Assembly: GCA_900541965.1 (NCBI GenBank)
Contig: UQLN01000044.1
Coordinates: 1-37,654, forward strand
DNA from: an uncultured Parabacteroides sp.
GTDB lineage: Bacteria; Bacteroidota; Bacteroidia; Bacteroidales; Tannerellaceae
DNA length: 37,654 bases
Reading direction: 5' to 3'
The translations under genes and the position numbers were made by a program. Below the pieces are notes generated by a model. That model saw only the letters and a list, made by a program, of their open reading frames with translations. It did no database searches and was not told the origin of the DNA. This document shows, in pieces, positions 17,554 through 27,006 of the stretch (position 1 is the first letter of the stretch; each line of letters begins with the position of its first letter).

Positions 17554-17568
17554 CGTTCTATCAGAACT
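17554..17568 (+). repeat. Inverted-repeat site IR2 (one base off)
   Basis: CGTTCTATCAGAACT matches IR3 except for its first base. It has the same orientation as IR3, 89 bp away, and is inverted relative to IR1. Recombination with IR1 would invert 632 bp. Confidence 0.6.
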
Positions 17569-17593
17569 TAGTTAATAGCCTTAACATAAAGCC

Positions 17594-17627
17594 TTTTTTT
17601 CTTCCTAAAATATCCTAAATACATTTG
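17594..17627 (+). promoter_or_regulatory. Promoter P2 facing rightward susC
   Basis: TACATTTG (17620-17627) is a perfect -7 box. A T-run at 17594-17600 is the only candidate -33 element. It lies between IR2 and IR3, and a transcript would start just before IR3 at 17643. Confidence 0.5.
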
Positions 17628-17642
17628 GTTAATTTATATGCC

Positions 17643-17657
17643 AGTTCTATCAGAACT
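17643..17657 (+). repeat. Inverted-repeat site IR3 near rightward susC
   Basis: AGTTCTATCAGAACT is a perfect palindrome with core ATC, the exact reverse complement of IR1. It lies 161 bp before the start of the rightward susC. Confidence 0.7.
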
Positions 17658-17818
17658 CTGTCAAAGGGAAACCGTACATATGTTCAGATAAACTTACACT
17701 CCTTATTTCTCAACGAATAACTAATCTGTAAATCTAACCGTCTAATGGTATGAAAAAATGTAATGTTATCCTTAGACTTTGCATTTACAATGTGTATTTT
17801 TTTTAAACAAAAAACATT

Positions 17819-20800
17819 ATGTTGAAAATCGTAAAACCAGTCAGTCTTGTATTACTGTCAGCTGCTTTATATTCAGGAGGAACTGTCTATGCAGCGGGTC
17901 ATGTAATCTCTCCAAGAGTTGACATCTCCCAGCAACAAAAAAGCTTGAAGGGAACAGTAGAAGATGAATTTGGTCCTGTAGCCGGAGCATCTGTAGTTGT
18001 AAAAGGTACCACGAACGGTACGGTAACAGACATGGATGGCAAGTTCGTGTTGGATGCAAAAAAAGGAGATATTATTCAAATCTCTTTTATCGGCTACTTG
18101 ACCCAGGAAATCAAGTACACCGGGCAACCAATCATTAACATCAAACTAAAGGAAGACACACAAAAACTGGATGAAGTTGTTGTTGTTGGTTACGGTACAC
18201 AGAAAAAAGTAAACCTTACCGGCTCTGTGGCATCTGTAGGTTCCGAAGAATTGAAAGAACGTGTGAACACAGATGTATTGGCTTCCGTACAAGGGCAAGT
18301 TCCCGGCGTAACTATCATCAACCGTCCGGGAGAAACCTCCATCAATATGCGTGGTCGTGGTAACCTGGGTACTTCCTCCCCCCTTTTCGTCATTGACGGA
18401 GCCATTGCCGATGCTACATTTTTTTCCAATTTGGACCCCAACTCAATTGAAAGTATTTCTTTTCTGAAAGATGCCGCCTCATCTGCCATTTACGGTTCGC
18501 GTGCTGCATATGGCGTTGTTTTGGTAAAAACTAAAGGAGGTAAGGAGGGTAATATTAAAGTTTCTTATGATGGATACGTCGCTATAAAGAAAGCTACTTA
18601 CACCCCGAAGATTTTAGGTTCCGAATGGTATGCCCGTTTAAGTAACGAAGCTGCTTTCAACGAAAATCCGAATGCGACCATGCCTTATACGGACGAAGAG
18701 ATTGAGTTGTTCCGTAACGGTTCAAACCCGGATATGTATCCCAACACCGACTGGTACAGTTTGGTACAGGATAATACAGCCGTAATGACCAAACATTCGA
18801 TAAGTTTCAGCGGAGGAAACAAAGTAAAATACTATACTTCATTAGGTTATATGTATGATGACAAATTCACTCCCGGAGCAAAATCAAACAGGTACAACCT
18901 GACTACCAATTTATCTTCCGATATCAAACCATGGTTGACCATGCGTACAAATATCAATTATATCCAAAACACTTCCGACAATGATAAAAACGGTATAGCC
19001 TGGACCTATCTGATGCAAGCGCCAAGCACATACGTAGCACGTCAAAGTAACGGTGACTGGGGCACTTATAAAGGAGGGAAAAGAGCGACGCTGGTCGATA
19101 TACAACGTAATCCATTACGCTCATTGGAAGAAGGTGGATGGTCTAACAATAAGACCCAGAATACGTTGATTAATTTGGCATTAGACCTAAAACCGGTAAA
19201 AGGGCTGGTCATCACCGGCGAAATGATTTACAAAGCATACGACTACAAAAACAAAGCATATGAAACAAACGGCGAAAAAGTAAAAGATTTCAAGACCGGA
19301 GAAGACATCAGCGGTTCCGACAAAATCAATACGGTTGCAGTCAGTAAAATGACATACGACTGGCAAGAAAACAGCCGCCTGACTTACAATGCTTTGGTCA
19401 ACTACAACTGGAATAATGATAAACATAGCTTCAATATACTGGCCGGTACTTCTTATGAACATTATAAATTCCAAAAACAGAAATCTTATCGTAAAAACTT
19501 CCCGACCAATAATATGACCGACCTCAACGGAGGTTCCAGTGCCGTAAATGATATGGGAACCGAAGGCGGAAGCAATGAAGATAAGTTGATGTCCTATTTC
19601 GGACGTATAAACTACACATTTCTGGACCGATATTTATTGGAAGCCAATCTTCGTGCCGACGGTTCTTCCCGTTTCCATAAAGATAACCGTTGGGGCGTAT
19701 TCCCTTCTTTCTCTGCCGGATGGCGTATCAACCAGGAAGGCTTCATGAAAGATATAAACTGGATAGACAATTTAAAAATCCGTGCTTCATGGGGACAATT
19801 GGGTAACATCAATAACGTAGGTAATTACGACTATTTCTCTACGTACCAGCAAGGAGGCAATTATAATTTTGAAGATGCCGTAGTAAGTGGTATTATTGAA
19901 GCAAAACCGGCAAACCCGACATTAGGCTGGGAAACCGTATCCATCACTGATATCGGTCTTGATTTTGACATCTTCAACGGCCTGGTCAGCTTAACCGCCG
20001 ACTATTATAATAAAATAACCAACGATATTTTGCTTGGTTTCCCTTCCCCACGTGAAGTCGGCATTAAAGATGATAAAGATTTCCGTGTTTCGCAGAACAT
20101 TGGTAGCCTAAGCAATAAAGGAGTGGAATTAAGTATCAGCCACAACAAAAGTTTCGGTGATTTTTCTTATTCCGTCGGTTTCAACATGACTAAAAACTGG
20201 AATAAAATTACAGACCTGGCAGATAATGACCCGATTATCGAATCACCCTGGATAAAGAAAGTAGGCTATGCTATCGGAACTTTCTATGGTTTCCGCACAG
20301 ATGGTTTACTGACACAAGAAGACATTGATAATGGAAATTATATCACAAACGGGGTTAAACCTCAAGCCGGAGACATCAAGTATGTAGACTTGGACCATGA
20401 TGGAGAACTGACAGATAAAGACAAAGATTACATTGGCTGTGATGTTCCTGATTTCACATATGGCGTCAATTTAAATCTGAGATACAAAGGTTTTGAACTA
20501 AGTATGTTCGGACAAGGTATTACAGGAACAAGTGTTAAATTCAGCGAGGAACAGGCATGGGCTTTTTTCGATGATGCCAATCCCCGCGAATACCATTTAA
20601 GCAGATGGAATATTGACAATCCGGATCCGAATGCAGCTTATCCCCGTATTTATCCGAGAACCAGTTCGCACACTTCATACAACAATCAATTCTCTGATTT
20701 CTGGTTATTCAGTGCAAACTATTTTCGCATCAAAAACATGACATTCGGATACACGTTCAATAAGAAACAAATTCTGCCGTTAGGATTAGAGGCACTCAAA

Positions 20801-20941
20801 TTATATGTATCTGCAGAAAATCCATTCACTATCCGTGGTGACCACCGTATGAAAGATTTTGATCCGGAATCGGCATCAGGACGTGCAGGAAATACACGAG
20901 GAACTTCTTCCGTTGCATTTGGAGTTAACGTGACATTTTAA
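17819..20941 (+). CDS. SusC/RagA-family TonB-dependent outer-membrane transporter (rightward)
   Basis: A 1,040-residue TonB-dependent receptor with the same order of parts as the leftward copy: signal peptide, carboxypeptidase-regulatory-like domain (about 42-112), DEVVVVGYGTQKK TonB-box-like segment, plug with VIDGAI and SFLKDAASSAIYGSRAAYGV, and a barrel ending in GVNVTF. The first 130 residues are close to those of the other SusC, and the rest is diverged, which suggests a different substrate. It forms an operon with the SusD gene 20 bp downstream. Its only recognisable promoter sits in the candidate invertible region, so its expression may alternate with that of the leftward operon. Confidence 0.93.
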   Translation: MLKIVKPVSLVLLSAALYSGGTVYAAGHVISPRVDISQQQKSLKGTVEDEFGPVAGASVVVKGTTNGTVTDMDGKFVLDAKKGDIIQISFIGYLTQEIKYTGQPIINIKLKEDTQKLDEVVVVGYGTQKKVNLTGSVASVGSEELKERVNTDVLASVQGQVPGVTIINRPGETSINMRGRGNLGTSSPLFVIDGAIADATFFSNLDPNSIESISFLKDAASSAIYGSRAAYGVVLVKTKGGKEGNIKVSYDGYVAIKKATYTPKILGSEWYARLSNEAAFNENPNATMPYTDEEIELFRNGSNPDMYPNTDWYSLVQDNTAVMTKHSISFSGGNKVKYYTSLGYMYDDKFTPGAKSNRYNLTTNLSSDIKPWLTMRTNINYIQNTSDNDKNGIAWTYLMQAPSTYVARQSNGDWGTYKGGKRATLVDIQRNPLRSLEEGGWSNNKTQNTLINLALDLKPVKGLVITGEMIYKAYDYKNKAYETNGEKVKDFKTGEDISGSDKINTVAVSKMTYDWQENSRLTYNALVNYNWNNDKHSFNILAGTSYEHYKFQKQKSYRKNFPTNNMTDLNGGSSAVNDMGTEGGSNEDKLMSYFGRINYTFLDRYLLEANLRADGSSRFHKDNRWGVFPSFSAGWRINQEGFMKDINWIDNLKIRASWGQLGNINNVGNYDYFSTYQQGGNYNFEDAVVSGIIEAKPANPTLGWETVSITDIGLDFDIFNGLVSLTADYYNKITNDILLGFPSPREVGIKDDKDFRVSQNIGSLSNKGVELSISHNKSFGDFSYSVGFNMTKNWNKITDLADNDPIIESPWIKKVGYAIGTFYGFRTDGLLTQEDIDNGNYITNGVKPQAGDIKYVDLDHDGELTDKDKDYIGCDVPDFTYGVNLNLRYKGFELSMFGQGITGTSVKFSEEQAWAFFDDANPREYHLSRWNIDNPDPNAAYPRIYPRTSSHTSYNNQFSDFWLFSANYFRIKNMTFGYTFNKKQILPLGLEALKLYVSAENPFTIRGDHRMKDFDPESASGRAGNTRGTSSVAFGVNVTF

Positions 20942-20961
20942 TTAAACAAAAGACTATATAA

Positions 20962-22746
20962 ATGAAAACAACGAATAAAATACTGAAAAACATTCTTCTC
21001 TGCACCGTATTAGGTACGGCCGTATGCAGTTGTGACTTGGATGTTGTACCACCTGCCAGTATCTCGGCTGAGACCTACTGGAAAACAGAAAAAGACGCCT
21101 GGTACAATCTGAATGCGATTTATTCTAACTCGATTCCGGGTATCGCTATTTATGCAGACTCATATACAGACGATGTGCTCTGCCAATATGCATGGGAATC
21201 AAACGGAATGATGTTCCAGCAAGACGGCCTGAATTCTGAAAAAGACGAAGGGTGGAACTTTGAAACGATCCGTAAACAGAACATTTTTTTACAAGAAGTT
21301 GAAAACTGTAATATGAGCGAGGACTTGAGGGACAGATTTAAAGCAGAAGTCCGTACAATGCGCGCCTGGTCGTATCTCGGGATGACCTTGACATTCGGTA
21401 AAGTCCCCATTATTACTACTGTACCCGAATATAATGCAGAAAATGTAGCACGTGATGAAGTCAGCAAAGTACACGAGTTCATCCTTGCAGAACTGACAGA
21501 GGCAGCTAAAATCCTCCCGGAAAAATATACCGGGGGATATCTAAACGAGAAAGGCCGTATCACCAAATGGGCCGCCCTGGCACTGAAAGCAAGAGCTGCA
21601 CTTTATTTCGGAGATTACAAATTGGCTGAAACTACAGCCAAAGATATCATGGACCATGGCGGCTTTTCGCTATTCCGCATCACTTCATTAAATGAAGCCC
21701 AGCAGAAAGAAGCAGATGAAATGGATGTTTTTGTCGATTTTGCCAAATACGGAATTAATAAAGACGACTTTACAAAAGGAATGTTTAGCTATGAAGCATT
21801 ATGGCATACGGAAAATGCAAATCCGGATAACCCTGAATATATTATGACCCGCCAATATACATCCGCAGGTTGGGATTATCAGGATATGGTTCGCTATACA
21901 AGTATGCGTCCGGACCAGTTAGGCGGTTGGTCTTCTGTTACGCCTACTCAAAATCTGGTAGATGCTTATTGGGTGACAGACGGCAAAACAGTCCCCAATA
22001 CACCTACAATAGAAGAACGGACGGCTGCCTATAAAGAAATCAGAAAAGCAGCTGATGATTATATTAAGGATACTGAAGGTACATATACGAAGTTCGTTGC
22101 CGAAAAAATCAAAAACGGAGAACTGAAAAATTATAAATACATTCAAGAGTTCCGTAACCGCGACAGCCGGCTATACACATCTATCATGATACCTTTCAAA
22201 AGTTGGTATGAAACCGACTATGGTACTAACTTTATTTATGAATGGAAAAAAGGAGGAAACAATGAATCCTCGTCCGGCTTCAATTTCCGGAAAATGTTGT
22301 GTACCGAGAATGATCCTGAAGGGAACGGACAGGCCGTGGGAGACTACCCATGCATCCGCTATGCTGAAATTCTGTTGATTTTCGCAGAAGCTCACACACA
22401 GACAACCGGTTTTGACGGAGAAACCCAAGCTGCCCTGAACGAACTGCGCGATCGCTGCGGCATGCCAAAAGTTCCAACCGGCCTGAACAAAGACGAAGGC
22501 TTAAAGTTTATCCGGAAAGAACGCCGTATTGAAATGGCTGGCGAAGGTTTCCGCTCTGATGATATGACTCGTTATACGGACGAGTATTGGAAAGAACATA
22601 TGAACGGAGTCGCCATGACCATGCCTGACGGAACAGTTAAATTAACAATGAAATGGAGCAGCCGTATGCGTTTAAAACCTATACCGCAGGCTGCAATAGA
22701 CCTGAATCCGCTATTAAAAGGGGACCAAAATGCAGGTTACAACTAG
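20962..22746 (+). CDS. SusD/RagB-family nutrient-binding lipoprotein (rightward)
   Basis: A 594-residue surface lipoprotein. The leader ends in AVCSC, with lipid attachment at C24. The SusD hallmarks DVVPPASISAETYWKTEKDA, MRAWSYLGMTLTFGKVPII and RKERRIEMAGEGFRSDDMTR are visible. It is the partner of the SusC encoded 20 bp upstream, and a strong terminator follows. It is about 40 residues longer than the leftward SusD. Its ligand is unknown. A beta-galactosidase encoded 0.8 kb downstream could point to a galactoside, but that gene is separated by a terminator and another gene. Confidence 0.93.
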   Translation: MKTTNKILKNILLCTVLGTAVCSCDLDVVPPASISAETYWKTEKDAWYNLNAIYSNSIPGIAIYADSYTDDVLCQYAWESNGMMFQQDGLNSEKDEGWNFETIRKQNIFLQEVENCNMSEDLRDRFKAEVRTMRAWSYLGMTLTFGKVPIITTVPEYNAENVARDEVSKVHEFILAELTEAAKILPEKYTGGYLNEKGRITKWAALALKARAALYFGDYKLAETTAKDIMDHGGFSLFRITSLNEAQQKEADEMDVFVDFAKYGINKDDFTKGMFSYEALWHTENANPDNPEYIMTRQYTSAGWDYQDMVRYTSMRPDQLGGWSSVTPTQNLVDAYWVTDGKTVPNTPTIEERTAAYKEIRKAADDYIKDTEGTYTKFVAEKIKNGELKNYKYIQEFRNRDSRLYTSIMIPFKSWYETDYGTNFIYEWKKGGNNESSSGFNFRKMLCTENDPEGNGQAVGDYPCIRYAEILLIFAEAHTQTTGFDGETQAALNELRDRCGMPKVPTGLNKDEGLKFIRKERRIEMAGEGFRSDDMTRYTDEYWKEHMNGVAMTMPDGTVKLTMKWSSRMRLKPIPQAAIDLNPLLKGDQNAGYN

Positions 22747-22791
22747 AAAAGCTATTTGTCTCCGGATAGAGACAGTAAAGTTTGATTTGTG

Positions 22792-22830
22792 CCGGGAAAA
22801 GACTCCATACTTTTCCCGGTTATTTTTTAA
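22792..22830 (+). terminator. Terminator of the rightward susCD operon
   Basis: CCGGGAAAAG and CTTTTCCCGG form a perfect 10-bp stem with an eight-base loop, followed by TTATTTTTT, 45 bp after the SusD stop codon. Confidence 0.9.
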
Positions 22831-22882
22831 TTAAAAACATCTATTATCTATAGATAAATCTCTTTATTTCACAGAATTTATC

Positions 22883-22890
22883 TATCTTCG
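22883..22890 (+). promoter_or_regulatory. Candidate -7 box of the DUF3332 gene
   Basis: TATCTTCG matches TAnnTTTG at seven of eight positions, 29 bp before the ATG at 22920. The AT-rich upstream sequence has no clear -33 element. Confidence 0.35.
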
Positions 22891-22919
22891 TCCTCTATAA
22901 CTACAAATATTTATAATTC

Positions 22920-23474
22920 ATGAAGAAAAAAAGTTTAACATTATTGGTAGCAACTACATTAGCTAGCAGTGTACTATTCTCCTCTTGTATCGGTTCTTTC
23001 GGTTTAACTAACAAACTTCTAAATTGGAACAAAAATATTGACAGCAAATTTGTCAATGAACTTGTTTTTATTGCATTTTGGATTGTTCCTGTGTATGAAA
23101 TCTCCGCACTTGCAGACATACTGGTTCTAAACTCTATTGAATTCTGGAGTGGAAACAGCCCTGTAGCCGATGCAGGTACAACCAAAACTATCGATACGGA
23201 AAACGGAACATTTACCGTAGAAACTAAAACTGACGGTTATCACATCCAAAAAGAAGGTGAAGAAAAATCACTGGACCTGGTATTCGATAAAGCGGATAAG
23301 AGCTGGAGCGTAGAAGCTGACGGTGAAACAACCAAACTTTTAAAATTCGAAGATGATGATAAAGTTGTTATGTTCCTGCCGGACGGTAAAGAAATGAACG
23401 TAGAATTAAGCCAGGCTGGCGTACTTGCATTCAGACAAGTGGCTGAAGGGTATTCTTTCTACGCAGCAAGATAA
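22920..23474 (+). CDS. DUF3332-family lipoprotein
   Basis: A 184-residue protein with a lipoprotein leader (LFSSC, lipid attachment at about C23). It carries the conserved segment SFGLTNKLLNWN, then a hydrophobic stretch LVFIAFWIVPVYEISALADILVLNSIEFW, which may span or enter a membrane. The C-terminal half is polar and beta-rich. The pattern matches the DUF3332 family, whose function is not known. It lies alone after a terminator. Confidence 0.8.
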   Translation: MKKKSLTLLVATTLASSVLFSSCIGSFGLTNKLLNWNKNIDSKFVNELVFIAFWIVPVYEISALADILVLNSIEFWSGNSPVADAGTTKTIDTENGTFTVETKTDGYHIQKEGEEKSLDLVFDKADKSWSVEADGETTKLLKFEDDDKVVMFLPDGKEMNVELSQAGVLAFRQVAEGYSFYAAR

Positions 23475-23483
23475 GAAATCAGG

Positions 23484-23547
23484 TGACAGTTGACAGTTGA
23501 CAAGTGACAGTTAAAAGACAAAGAGTAATAAAAACTGTCAACTGTCA
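23484..23547. repeat. Inverted repeat TGACAGTTGACAGTT
   Basis: TGACAGTTGACAGTT (23484-23498) is exactly complementary to AACTGTCAACTGTCA (23533-23547). A further TGACAGTT lies in the loop at 23504-23511. It falls ten bases after the DUF3332 stop codon and is followed by a T-rich stretch, so it can form a terminator-like hairpin. The internal tandem repetition of TGACAGT is unlike an ordinary terminator. Confidence 0.75.
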
Positions 23548-23580
23548 ATTTTATTGGCTAATCTAAATTAAACATTGCAT

Positions 23581-26500
23581 ATGAAACACACGATAAAAAA
23601 AGTAATGCTATCCGGAGTTTTAAGTTGCTCGATGATAGGTATTGCTTTCGCCAACAATCAGGCAGAACAACCTCAAAAGCCCTATTGGCAGGATATACAG
23701 GTTGTCGCCGTAAACAAAGAACACCCCCGCTCTTCTTTTATGAGCTACGGAGACCGTACAACGGCTCTCTCTTCAAGATATGAAAAGAGTCCATTCTATT
23801 CCCTGCTGAACGGAACCTGGAAATTCTATTTTGTGGACTCTTATAAAAATCTTCCGGATAATATTACCGACCCTTCTGTCAGTACGGCATCCTGGGATGA
23901 TATTACGGTTCCGGGAAACTGGGAGGTACAAGGACATGGCGTAGCCATTTACACCAATCATGGCTACGAATTCAAACCACGTAACCCACAACCTCCGTTA
24001 TTACCGGAAGCTAATCCGGTCGGTGTTTACCGTCGCGACTTTGAAGTTCCGGCAAACTGGGACGGACGGGATGTGTATCTGCATATCGGCGGAGCCAAAT
24101 CCGGTTTATATGTATATGTAAACGGAAAAGAAGTCGGCTATAGTGAAGATTCTAAAAATCCTGCCGAATTCCTGATTAACAAATATCTTCAACCGGGAAA
24201 GAATGTACTTACGCTGAAAATATACCGCTGGAGCACCGGTTCTTATCTGGAATGCCAGGACTTCTGGCGTATCAGCGGTATCGAACGTGATGTGTATGTA
24301 TGGTCGCAACCTAAAATCGCAGTAGATGATTATCGAATTGTTTCTACATTGGACGACACATACAAGAACGGCATCTTCCGTTTGGCCGTAGACATCAAGA
24401 ACCATACGGATAAAGCTAAAAATATAGATGTTGCTTACGAATTACTGGATGCCAACGGTAAAACCGTAGCTACGGCTGAAAACCAACTCTGGGTCAGTGC
24501 AAATAGTGTGGCTACTACTTCTTTCGATAAAAATCTGGAAAACGTGTCAACCTGGAACGCAGAACATCCGAACCTGTACAAAGTCCTGATGACTGTAAAA
24601 GAAGATGGAAAAGTAACGGAAGTTATTCCTCAGAACGTAGGTTTCCGCCGCATGGAAATTAAACAAATCGACCAGATTGCCGGAAACGGAAAACCTTATA
24701 CGGTGATGTTGTTCAACGGTCAACCCATTAAGTTCAAAGGGGTAAATATCCATGAACACAATCCGGAAACCGGCCATTATGTAACAGAAGAACTGATGCG
24801 TAAAGATTTTGAATTGATGAAACTCAATAATCTGAATGCCGTCCGCCTCTGCCACTATCCGCAAGACCGTAAATTCTACGAGTTATGTGATGAATATGGC
24901 TTGTATGTATATGATGAAGCAAACATCGAATCACATGGTATGTATTACAGCTTGCGCAAGGGAGGAACATTAGGGAACAATCCGGAATGGCTGAAACCGC
25001 ATATGGACCGTACCATCAACATGTATGAACGAAACAAAAACCACCCGAGTGTTACAATCTGGTCGTTAGGTAACGAAGCCGGCAACGGATACAATTTCTA
25101 TCAGACGTACCTGTATCTGAAAAACAAGGAAAAAACAATGATGAACCGTCCGGTTAATTATGAACGTGCTCTTTGGGAATGGAACACAGATATGTATGTT
25201 CCGCAATACCCGAGTGCAGAGTGGCTGGAAGAAATCGGTAAAAACGGAAGCGACCGGCCGGTTGCCCCGTCTGAATATTCCCATGCTATGGGTAATTCCA
25301 GCGGTAACCTTTGGGACCAATGGAAAGCCATCTACAAATATCCGAACCTGCAAGGCGGATTTATCTGGGACTGGGTGGACCAGGGTATCCTGCAAAAAGA
25401 TAAAAACGGACGCGAATTCTGGGCTTATGGCGGTGACTTTGGGGTAAATGCACCAAGTGACGGTAACTTCCTGTGCAATGGTATTGTTAATCCGGACCGC
25501 AACCCTCATCCGGCAATGGCTGAAGTAAAATATGCACATCAAAATGTAGGCTTTGAGGCTGTAGACCTGGCGAATGGAGTATTCAAAATCACGAACCGTT
25601 TCTATTTCACGAACCTGAAAGATTACTCGGTTAATTATACGGTTAAAGCAAACGGCAAAGTGGTAAAAAGCAGTAAAATAGCTTTTGACCTGGCACCACA
25701 GGCCACAACGGAAATTACAGTACCGGTTGCCGGATTAAAACCCCAGGCCGGTGTCGAATATTTTGTAGACTTTGCAGTTACTACAAATAAAAAAGAAGGT
25801 GTTGTCCCTGCCGGACACACGATTGCCCATGACCAGTTCTTATTGCCTGTTACAGCTGACAAGAAAGCCTACAAAGCAGGTGGACCGAAATTGGCAGTAT
25901 CCGCAGAAGGCGATAATCTGAAAGTAACTTCTTCAAAAGTCAATTTCGTTTTCGATAAGAAATCAGGAGTTGTTACTTCATATAAAGTTGACGGAACAGA
26001 ATATTTCAGCGAAGGTTTCGGTATTCAACCGAACTTCTGGCGCGCTCCGACGGACAATGATTATGGAAACGGTGCTCCTAAACGTGAACAAATCTGGAAA
26101 CAGAGTAGCAAGAACTTCAATGTAACAGATGCAACAGTTAAGATGGATGGCAACAATGCAATTGTCAATGTTAATTATCTGTTACCGGCTGGAAATCTGT
26201 ACATCGTCAATTATAAGATTTATCCGAGCGGTGTAGTAAACGTTTCCGCGCAGTTCACATCTACGGAGATGACAGCCACTGAAGCCGAAGTATCCGAAGC
26301 TACCCGTATGGCTACATTCTCCCCGGGTAGAGAAGAAGCCCGCAAAGCTGCATCCAAACTGAATGTACCACGTATCGGCGTACGTTTCCGTTTACCGGCA
26401 ACGATGAATACAGTTCAATATTTCGGACGCGGACCGGAAGAAAATTACTGGGACCGCCAGGCCGGTACATTGGTAGATCTTTACAAAACGACTGCCGAAG

Positions 26501-26967
26501 CCATGTATTACCCCTATGTGCGTCCTCAGGAAAACGGTCATCATGGCGATACCCGCTGGGTAGCTCTGACAGCAGGCAAAGGAAAAGGCCTCTTGATTGA
26601 AGCCGATAATCTGATTGGATTCAACGCTTTGCGTAACTCCATCGAAGATTTCGACGATGAAGAGCAGGTCGGTTTACCTCGCCAATGGAATAACTTCACT
26701 CCTGAAGAAGTTGCCAACCACGATGAAGAAAAGGCAAAGAACGTATTGCGCCGCCAGACACATGTCAACAATATTACTCCCCGCAATTTTGTAGAAGTAT
26801 GCGTCGACTTGAAACAGGAAGGGCTTGCCGGGTATGATAGCTGGGGTTCACGCCCGGAACCGGCTTATTCATTACCTGCCAATCGCGAATACAAATGGGG
26901 CTTCACCTTGATACCTGTAAGCAGCGAAGGTAGTGTACAGGGAAAAACAGGTTACAATTACAATTAA
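23581..26967 (+). CDS. Secreted GH2 beta-galactosidase (LacZ-like)
   Basis: A 1,128-residue glycoside hydrolase of family 2 with a signal peptide (MKHTIKKVMLSGVLSCSMIG and on to AFA), so it acts in the periplasm or at the surface. The order is the usual LacZ one: sugar-binding jelly roll (about 60-230), immunoglobulin-like domain, TIM barrel (about 370-660), a second immunoglobulin-like domain, and the small beta-sandwich chain (about 790-1110). The acid/base glutamate is E499 in SLGNEAGNG and the nucleophile is E565 in SEYSHAMGN. It cleaves terminal beta-galactosides. The ATG at 23581 is preferred to a TTG two codons earlier. No TAnnTTTG box is seen in the 106 bp upstream. The susCD operon nearby is its only glycan-related neighbour. 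Confidence 0.93.
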   Translation: MKHTIKKVMLSGVLSCSMIGIAFANNQAEQPQKPYWQDIQVVAVNKEHPRSSFMSYGDRTTALSSRYEKSPFYSLLNGTWKFYFVDSYKNLPDNITDPSVSTASWDDITVPGNWEVQGHGVAIYTNHGYEFKPRNPQPPLLPEANPVGVYRRDFEVPANWDGRDVYLHIGGAKSGLYVYVNGKEVGYSEDSKNPAEFLINKYLQPGKNVLTLKIYRWSTGSYLECQDFWRISGIERDVYVWSQPKIAVDDYRIVSTLDDTYKNGIFRLAVDIKNHTDKAKNIDVAYELLDANGKTVATAENQLWVSANSVATTSFDKNLENVSTWNAEHPNLYKVLMTVKEDGKVTEVIPQNVGFRRMEIKQIDQIAGNGKPYTVMLFNGQPIKFKGVNIHEHNPETGHYVTEELMRKDFELMKLNNLNAVRLCHYPQDRKFYELCDEYGLYVYDEANIESHGMYYSLRKGGTLGNNPEWLKPHMDRTINMYERNKNHPSVTIWSLGNEAGNGYNFYQTYLYLKNKEKTMMNRPVNYERALWEWNTDMYVPQYPSAEWLEEIGKNGSDRPVAPSEYSHAMGNSSGNLWDQWKAIYKYPNLQGGFIWDWVDQGILQKDKNGREFWAYGGDFGVNAPSDGNFLCNGIVNPDRNPHPAMAEVKYAHQNVGFEAVDLANGVFKITNRFYFTNLKDYSVNYTVKANGKVVKSSKIAFDLAPQATTEITVPVAGLKPQAGVEYFVDFAVTTNKKEGVVPAGHTIAHDQFLLPVTADKKAYKAGGPKLAVSAEGDNLKVTSSKVNFVFDKKSGVVTSYKVDGTEYFSEGFGIQPNFWRAPTDNDYGNGAPKREQIWKQSSKNFNVTDATVKMDGNNAIVNVNYLLPAGNLYIVNYKIYPSGVVNVSAQFTSTEMTATEAEVSEATRMATFSPGREEARKAASKLNVPRIGVRFRLPATMNTVQYFGRGPEENYWDRQAGTLVDLYKTTAEAMYYPYVRPQENGHHGDTRWVALTAGKGKGLLIEADNLIGFNALRNSIEDFDDEEQVGLPRQWNNFTPEEVANHDEEKAKNVLRRQTHVNNITPRNFVEVCVDLKQEGLAGYDSWGSRPEPAYSLPANREYKWGFTLIPVSSEGSVQGKTGYNYN

Positions 26968-27006
26968 AAACTTACGGTTTCACAAGCCAAGGTATCCATA
27001 GGGATA

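Larger units (their letters stand above)
16745..17818. promoter_or_regulatory. Candidate invertible promoter region between divergent susC genes
   Basis: This 1,074-bp AT-rich space has no convincing gene; a 63-codon frame at 17344-17535 has no supporting signal. It carries three copies of the palindrome AGTTCT-ATC-AGAACT. The copy at 16907-16921 is inverted relative to the copies at 17554-17568 and 17643-17657. The outer copies are 162 and 161 bp from the two susC starts, each with a TAnnTTTG box 15-20 bp inside. All fit, or nearly fit, AGTYYYN4GDACT, the consensus I recall for Tsr0667-controlled susC/susD inversions in B. fragilis. Recombination between outer copies would invert 721 bp and exchange the promoters that serve the two operons. 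Confidence 0.65.
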
